DNA of 8,990 bases, taken from the NCBI GenBank assembly GCA_965662565.1, contig CBFIHS010000060.1:1-8990 (forward strand). The letters run 5' to 3'. Shown here one piece after another: positions 6,787-8,990 of the stretch (its first letter is position 1; each line of letters opens with the position of its first letter). Under the pieces are notes generated by a model. That model was not told the DNA's origin. It made no database searches and was given only the letters and a program-made list of their open reading frames with translations. Origin of the DNA: UBA5109 sp965662565. GTDB lineage: Bacteria > Pseudomonadota > Gammaproteobacteria > Pseudomonadales > Pseudohongiellaceae. Made by a program: the position numbers and the translations under genes.

Positions 6787-7015
6787 GAGTTTTACTGTTA
6801 AACTTTAAATTAGATCCACTTATATATGTAAAATTATTCCACAAAATCAAAAACTTAGCTAACTGGTTCACACTTCCCACATCTAACAAAACGCTGCTAC
6901 ATACTTCACTCTTAAAATATTAGAAAATTAATCTGCATCAAAAAAAAAGCATTTTTTTGATCCTTTTTTTTAAATACAGTTATGCCTAATAATTAATGGC
7001 AGCAATCGAAATAAA
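6787..7015. other. AT-rich intergenic region before the pilin-like gene
   Basis: About 230 bases hold no credible gene on either strand. The notable element is the A/T hairpin ATC-A(7) / T(7)-GAT (6937-6946 with 6952-6961, 5-nt loop), followed by a run of nine T starting at 6964. TTGATC (6957-6962) with TATGCC (6981-6986) or TAATAA (6987-6992) could form a weak promoter for the gene at 7016. I see no sigma-54 site of the TGGCAC-N5-TTGC type that drives many pilin genes. Ribosome binding before 7016 is weak. Confidence 0.5.
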
Positions 7016-7578
7016 ATGAAAAATTTGCAAAGACAAAAAAGAGTAAAAGGTTTTACTTTGCTAGAAATTCTGGCGGTTATTGCTACTTTGGGAATATTCT
7101 CAACTGTAGGTATTCAAACCTATAGTAATTACATTACTAATCTAAATTAGTTGAAGCTGTTCTAATTTTTGATGCTGTCAAAACTAATGTTTTGAGCGAC
7201 TATTATGTGACCCAAGGTTTTCCCGATTCAATCATGTCTGCACGTGCCAGCTCCGATGCTTCAGAGATTAACGCTTCATCTAATGCTGTCGAAAACTCTT
7301 CAGATGTCATTAGTGAGTATTGGTACTACCAAAACGAAGACGCTGGTATCGGTTGGTTTGGCTTACAGTTAAACGAGTCTTTAATGCCAAGCTGCTTGGA
7401 AGACTGTCGTTTGCATGTGGGCTTTAAAGAAAGTGGAACGAATTTAAATTTTTATTGTGGGCTTTGGGATAGCGCAGATGTAGAAGATGTCTTTCCGCTT
7501 AATGTTTTACCTGGAGGCTGCCAAGAAACTTGCGTGCGTTGCAAGTTAAACGAAGGTGATGGCGCTTTGGATTTAGCT

Positions 7579-8541
7579 ATGAATTCATCCAGTAATCCTT
7601 CATCGTCTGGAAGTGATTCATCCTCTAACAGCGGTTCGTCCAGCTCTTCGGCTGGCCAAGGCAATAGCTTTGCTGACAGCAGTCCTTCTAGTAATTCTGG
7701 TAATAATAGCAGCTCTGGCGGCAGTTCAAGCAGTAATCCAGATAGTAGCTCAGGTAATAGTTCTGGTAATAGCTCAGGTAGTAGCTCAGGTAATAGTTCT
7801 GGTGATAGTTCAGACAACAGCTCTAGTAGCGACTCAAGTTCTGGAAGCAGCAGCTCTTCTGACAACACAGCCAGCAACTCAGATACCGGATCAAGCAATT
7901 CCAGTTCTGACTCCAGTAATGATTCGGTTTCTGATAGTTCAAACTCCAAATCTTCTTCTAACTCTGACAGTAATTCAAGCAGCAATTCTGGGGGTGGGTC
8001 TACTAGTTCAGGAAGCAACTCTGGAGGCAGTTTTTCCAATAACTTTAGTGGCGGCAATTCAGGCTCTGGTGCTACTGGAGGTTCTGGGGGAAGTGGATCT
8101 TCAGAGGGTGGCTCAAGTTCTGGAAACTCTTCGGGAAACAACTCTTCTGGGAATGGAAGTGGCTCTAGTTCAGGTAGCGATAATTCGGAAAATGACAATT
8201 CTGGAAATGATAATAGCGACGACAATGGCAGTGATAACAATAGTGAAAGCGATGATGAAGACTCCGATAACGACAGGGTCGATGAAGATGATGATGTGTA
8301 AAATGAAGACGAAGACGATAACAACAACTCATCTAGCGATGATTGCGAACGACCAGGTAACAGTCAGGGGCGAGGCAATGCTTTTGGTCTAGATTGTGAT
8401 GATGCTCCTGGAAATTCAGATGGCACTCCTGGCGGCGGCAATGACAATAACTCGAACTCCTCAAACAATGATGATGAAGAGGACGAAGACGAAGATAAGA
8501 ATGACAAGAAAGATAAAAAAGACAAGAAAAATAAAAAGAAA
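7579..8541 (+). other. Low-complexity Ser/Asn/Gly/Asp region with acidic and Lys-rich end
   Basis: This part of the disrupted pilin-like gene encodes almost only Ser, Asn, Gly and Asp until about 8170. It becomes increasingly Asp/Glu-rich to 8298, and ends after the TAA with DDEEDEDEDKNDKKDKKDKK-type sequence, an acidic block followed by a basic block. EDSDNDRVDEDDD (8257-8295) resembles a thrombospondin type 3 calcium-binding loop (DxDxDxxxDxxD). The segment would be disordered and highly exposed. Ser-rich linkers are common in secreted proteins of some marine gammaproteobacteria; fused to a pilin leader they are unusual. The codon reading is clearly right because the other frames give Leu/Glu or Ile/Val/Ala runs with no sensible structure. 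Confidence 0.8.
7747..7818 (+). repeat. 12-bp imperfect tandem repeats encoding S-S-G-N
   Basis: Six consecutive 12-nt units follow the pattern AGY-TCW-GGT-RRT, for example AGCTCAGGTAAT then AGTTCTGGTAAT; the last is more diverged (AGTTCAGACAAC). Each encodes Ser-Ser-Gly-Asn/Ser/Asp. Synonymous drift between units shows that they are not all recent copies. Such arrays can change length by slipped-strand replication in 12-bp steps without changing frame. Confidence 0.75.
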
Positions 8542-8579
8542 TAATCTAATCCCAATTGAGCAACACCATCTTGCTAAAA

Positions 8580-8634
8580 AATGATTTAGCTCAGAAAGTA
8601 AAATTGATGCATTTTAAAACTAAAATAAATCATT
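8580..8634. repeat. Nested AT-rich inverted repeats between the pilin-like gene and the channel gene
   Basis: AATGATTTA (8580-8588) is the exact reverse complement of TAAATCATT (8626-8634). Inside this pair TAAAAT (8599-8604) faces ATTTTA (8611-8616) around TGATGC. The whole could fold as a nested hairpin 36 nt after the last stop at 8544. It is AT-only in the stems and lacks a T tract, so it is a weak terminator at best. Confidence 0.5.
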
Positions 8635-8682
8635 GCTCCATCGTAACTTAGGCTCTATGCTCTACTTCATTCTCAACTTGCA

Positions 8683-8990
8683 ATGAAGAACATGGAAGAA
8701 CTTAGAAATTTTTTCTCACTTACACTCTTTACTATAAAGGAGCAAAACTACTCAATACAACAGGTTTTATTACTACCTGTTGCTCTTTTTATTGCCTATC
8801 TCCTTATCAGCAGAATTAGCCACTTTATACTTACCCGACTAAGAAGCAAAGGCATCGACCCTGATTTAACACTACTAATTCAGCGATTGTTTTTTATCGT
8901 CAGCTTATTACTTGTTGTCTTCACAACTCTTGCTATCTTGAATGTTCCTCTTGGGGCTTTTGCCTTTGTCTCTGGTGCTGTTGCTATAGG
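8683..8990 (+). CDS. MscS-family mechanosensitive ion channel, N-terminal part
   Basis: The frame is open from ATG 8683 (alternative ATG at 8692) to the right edge, giving 102 residues. It shows a short amphipathic start and a first membrane segment VLLLPVALFIAYLLISRISHFIL (about 28-50). RLRSKGIDPDL follows as a cytoplasmic loop, then a second segment IQRLFFIVSLLLVVFTTLAIL (about 66-86). NVPLGAFAFVSGAVAIG is the start of the pore-lining third helix typical of MscS/MscK-type channels, where LGFGAQ would follow outside the window. Such channels open under membrane tension to release solutes during hypo-osmotic shock. Neither start has a good ribosome binding site, and a stop at 8644-8646 limits extension upstream. 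Whether it is the short MscS type or a longer member cannot be decided because the C-terminus is missing. Confidence 0.85.
   Translation, partial: MKNMEELRNFFSLTLFTIKEQNYSIQQVLLLPVALFIAYLLISRISHFILTRLRSKGIDPDLTLLIQRLFFIVSLLLVVFTTLAILNVPLGAFAFVSGAVAI

Larger units (their letters stand above)
7016..8544 (+). pseudogene. Type IV prepilin-like protein with giant Ser/Asn/Gly-rich and charged tail, disrupted
   Basis: The ATG at 7016 starts MKNLQRQKRVKG|FTLLEILAVIATLGI. This is a type IV prepilin leader with Gly12 before the cut, Phe13 as +1, Glu17 at +5, and a hydrophobic helix. That frame ends at TAG 7148-7150 after 44 residues. In the -1 frame the expected pilin continuation appears at once (SKLVEAVLIFDAVKTNVLSD from 7141), so one base seems lost near 7139-7141. 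The frame then encodes a pilin-like globular part with about seven Cys (SCLEDC, FYC, GCQETC, RC; 7390-7550). A low-complexity S/N/G/D tract follows from about 7579, then acidic DEDSDNDRVDEDDD. An in-frame TAA at 8299 interrupts it, but the same style continues: DDCERPGN...GLDCDDAPGN, an acidic run and a Lys-rich tail ending at TAA 8542. Repaired length is about 509 residues. An automatic caller may report 7192-8301 from a TTG start; that lacks the leader. It could be a decayed gene or carry sequence errors. Confidence 0.75.

Noticed and set aside
7136..7150. Programmed -1 ribosomal frameshifting to join the pilin leader to the body
   Set aside because: No X-XXY-YYZ slippery heptamer and no evident downstream stem or pseudoknot at the junction; a lost base is simpler, especially with a second lesion at 8299.
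7580..8170. Repetitive DNA that at first glance might suggest a CRISPR array
   Set aside because: Units are 3-nt and 12-nt codon-phase repeats with no conserved 23-40-nt repeat or unique spacers; it is coding low complexity.
7452..8327. Long minus-strand open frame, 291 codons, Leu/Glu/Pro-rich
   Set aside because: It is the antisense of the Ser/Asn/Gly tract: codons such as AGC, TCA, GGT and AAT read backwards as Leu, Glu, Pro and Ile. It has no ribosome binding site or recognisable domain.
7613..8392. Plus-strand open frame rich in Ile/Val/Ala/Thr overlapping the pilin-like gene
   Set aside because: Out-of-frame reading of the same low-complexity DNA; stop-poor because of repeat composition. 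The S/N/G/D frame alone connects to the pilin body and the charged tail.

Overview
The window looks like a chromosomal segment from a gammaproteobacterium of moderate, slightly AT-rich composition. The umuDC pair most resembles the Escherichia/Pseudomonas type. There is also a type IV prepilin N-terminus, a MscS-family channel start and several proteins with Sec signal peptides. Long Ser/Asn/Gly linkers like the one at 7.6-8.5 kb are familiar from marine Cellvibrionales-type bacteria, but the taxonomic guess is an inference and weak below class level.

Layout. Positions 3-83 hold the last 26 codons of an unidentified gene. It is followed on the + strand by three tightly spaced genes for exported proteins: a SnoaL-like protein (107-658), a metallo-beta-lactamase-fold hydrolase (679-2181) and a PQQ-type glucose/sorbosone dehydrogenase (2258-3658). 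The spacing suggests an operon for periplasmic oxidation or hydrolysis of small organic compounds; the substrate cannot be read from the sequence. The dehydrogenase gene converges, with only 3 nt between stop codons, on the minus-strand umuD-umuC pair (5341-3662). That pair encodes the translesion DNA polymerase V subunits. Upstream of umuD lie repeats that could be operator DNA, but no canonical CTGT-N8-ACAG LexA box.

Next is a divergent pair: an HxlR-family regulator (minus, 5935-5522) and a small NAD(P)-binding oxidoreductase (plus, 6103-6729). A perfect 16-bp palindrome lies between them and is the obvious candidate operator. The layout resembles known redox- or quinone-responsive regulator/oxidoreductase pairs. 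The oxidoreductase ends at a strong rho-independent terminator (6758-6786).

After an AT-rich gap comes the most unusual part (7016-8544). It is a gene that begins as a normal type IV prepilin, continues into a cysteine-containing globular part, and then runs for about 320 codons as Ser/Asn/Gly/Asp low-complexity sequence, an acidic stretch and a Lys-rich tail. As given, it is broken twice: by a one-base frameshift near 7139-7141 and by an in-frame TAA at 8299-8301. Reading continues sensibly past both. The window closes with the first 102 codons of a MscS-family mechanosensitive channel (from 8683).
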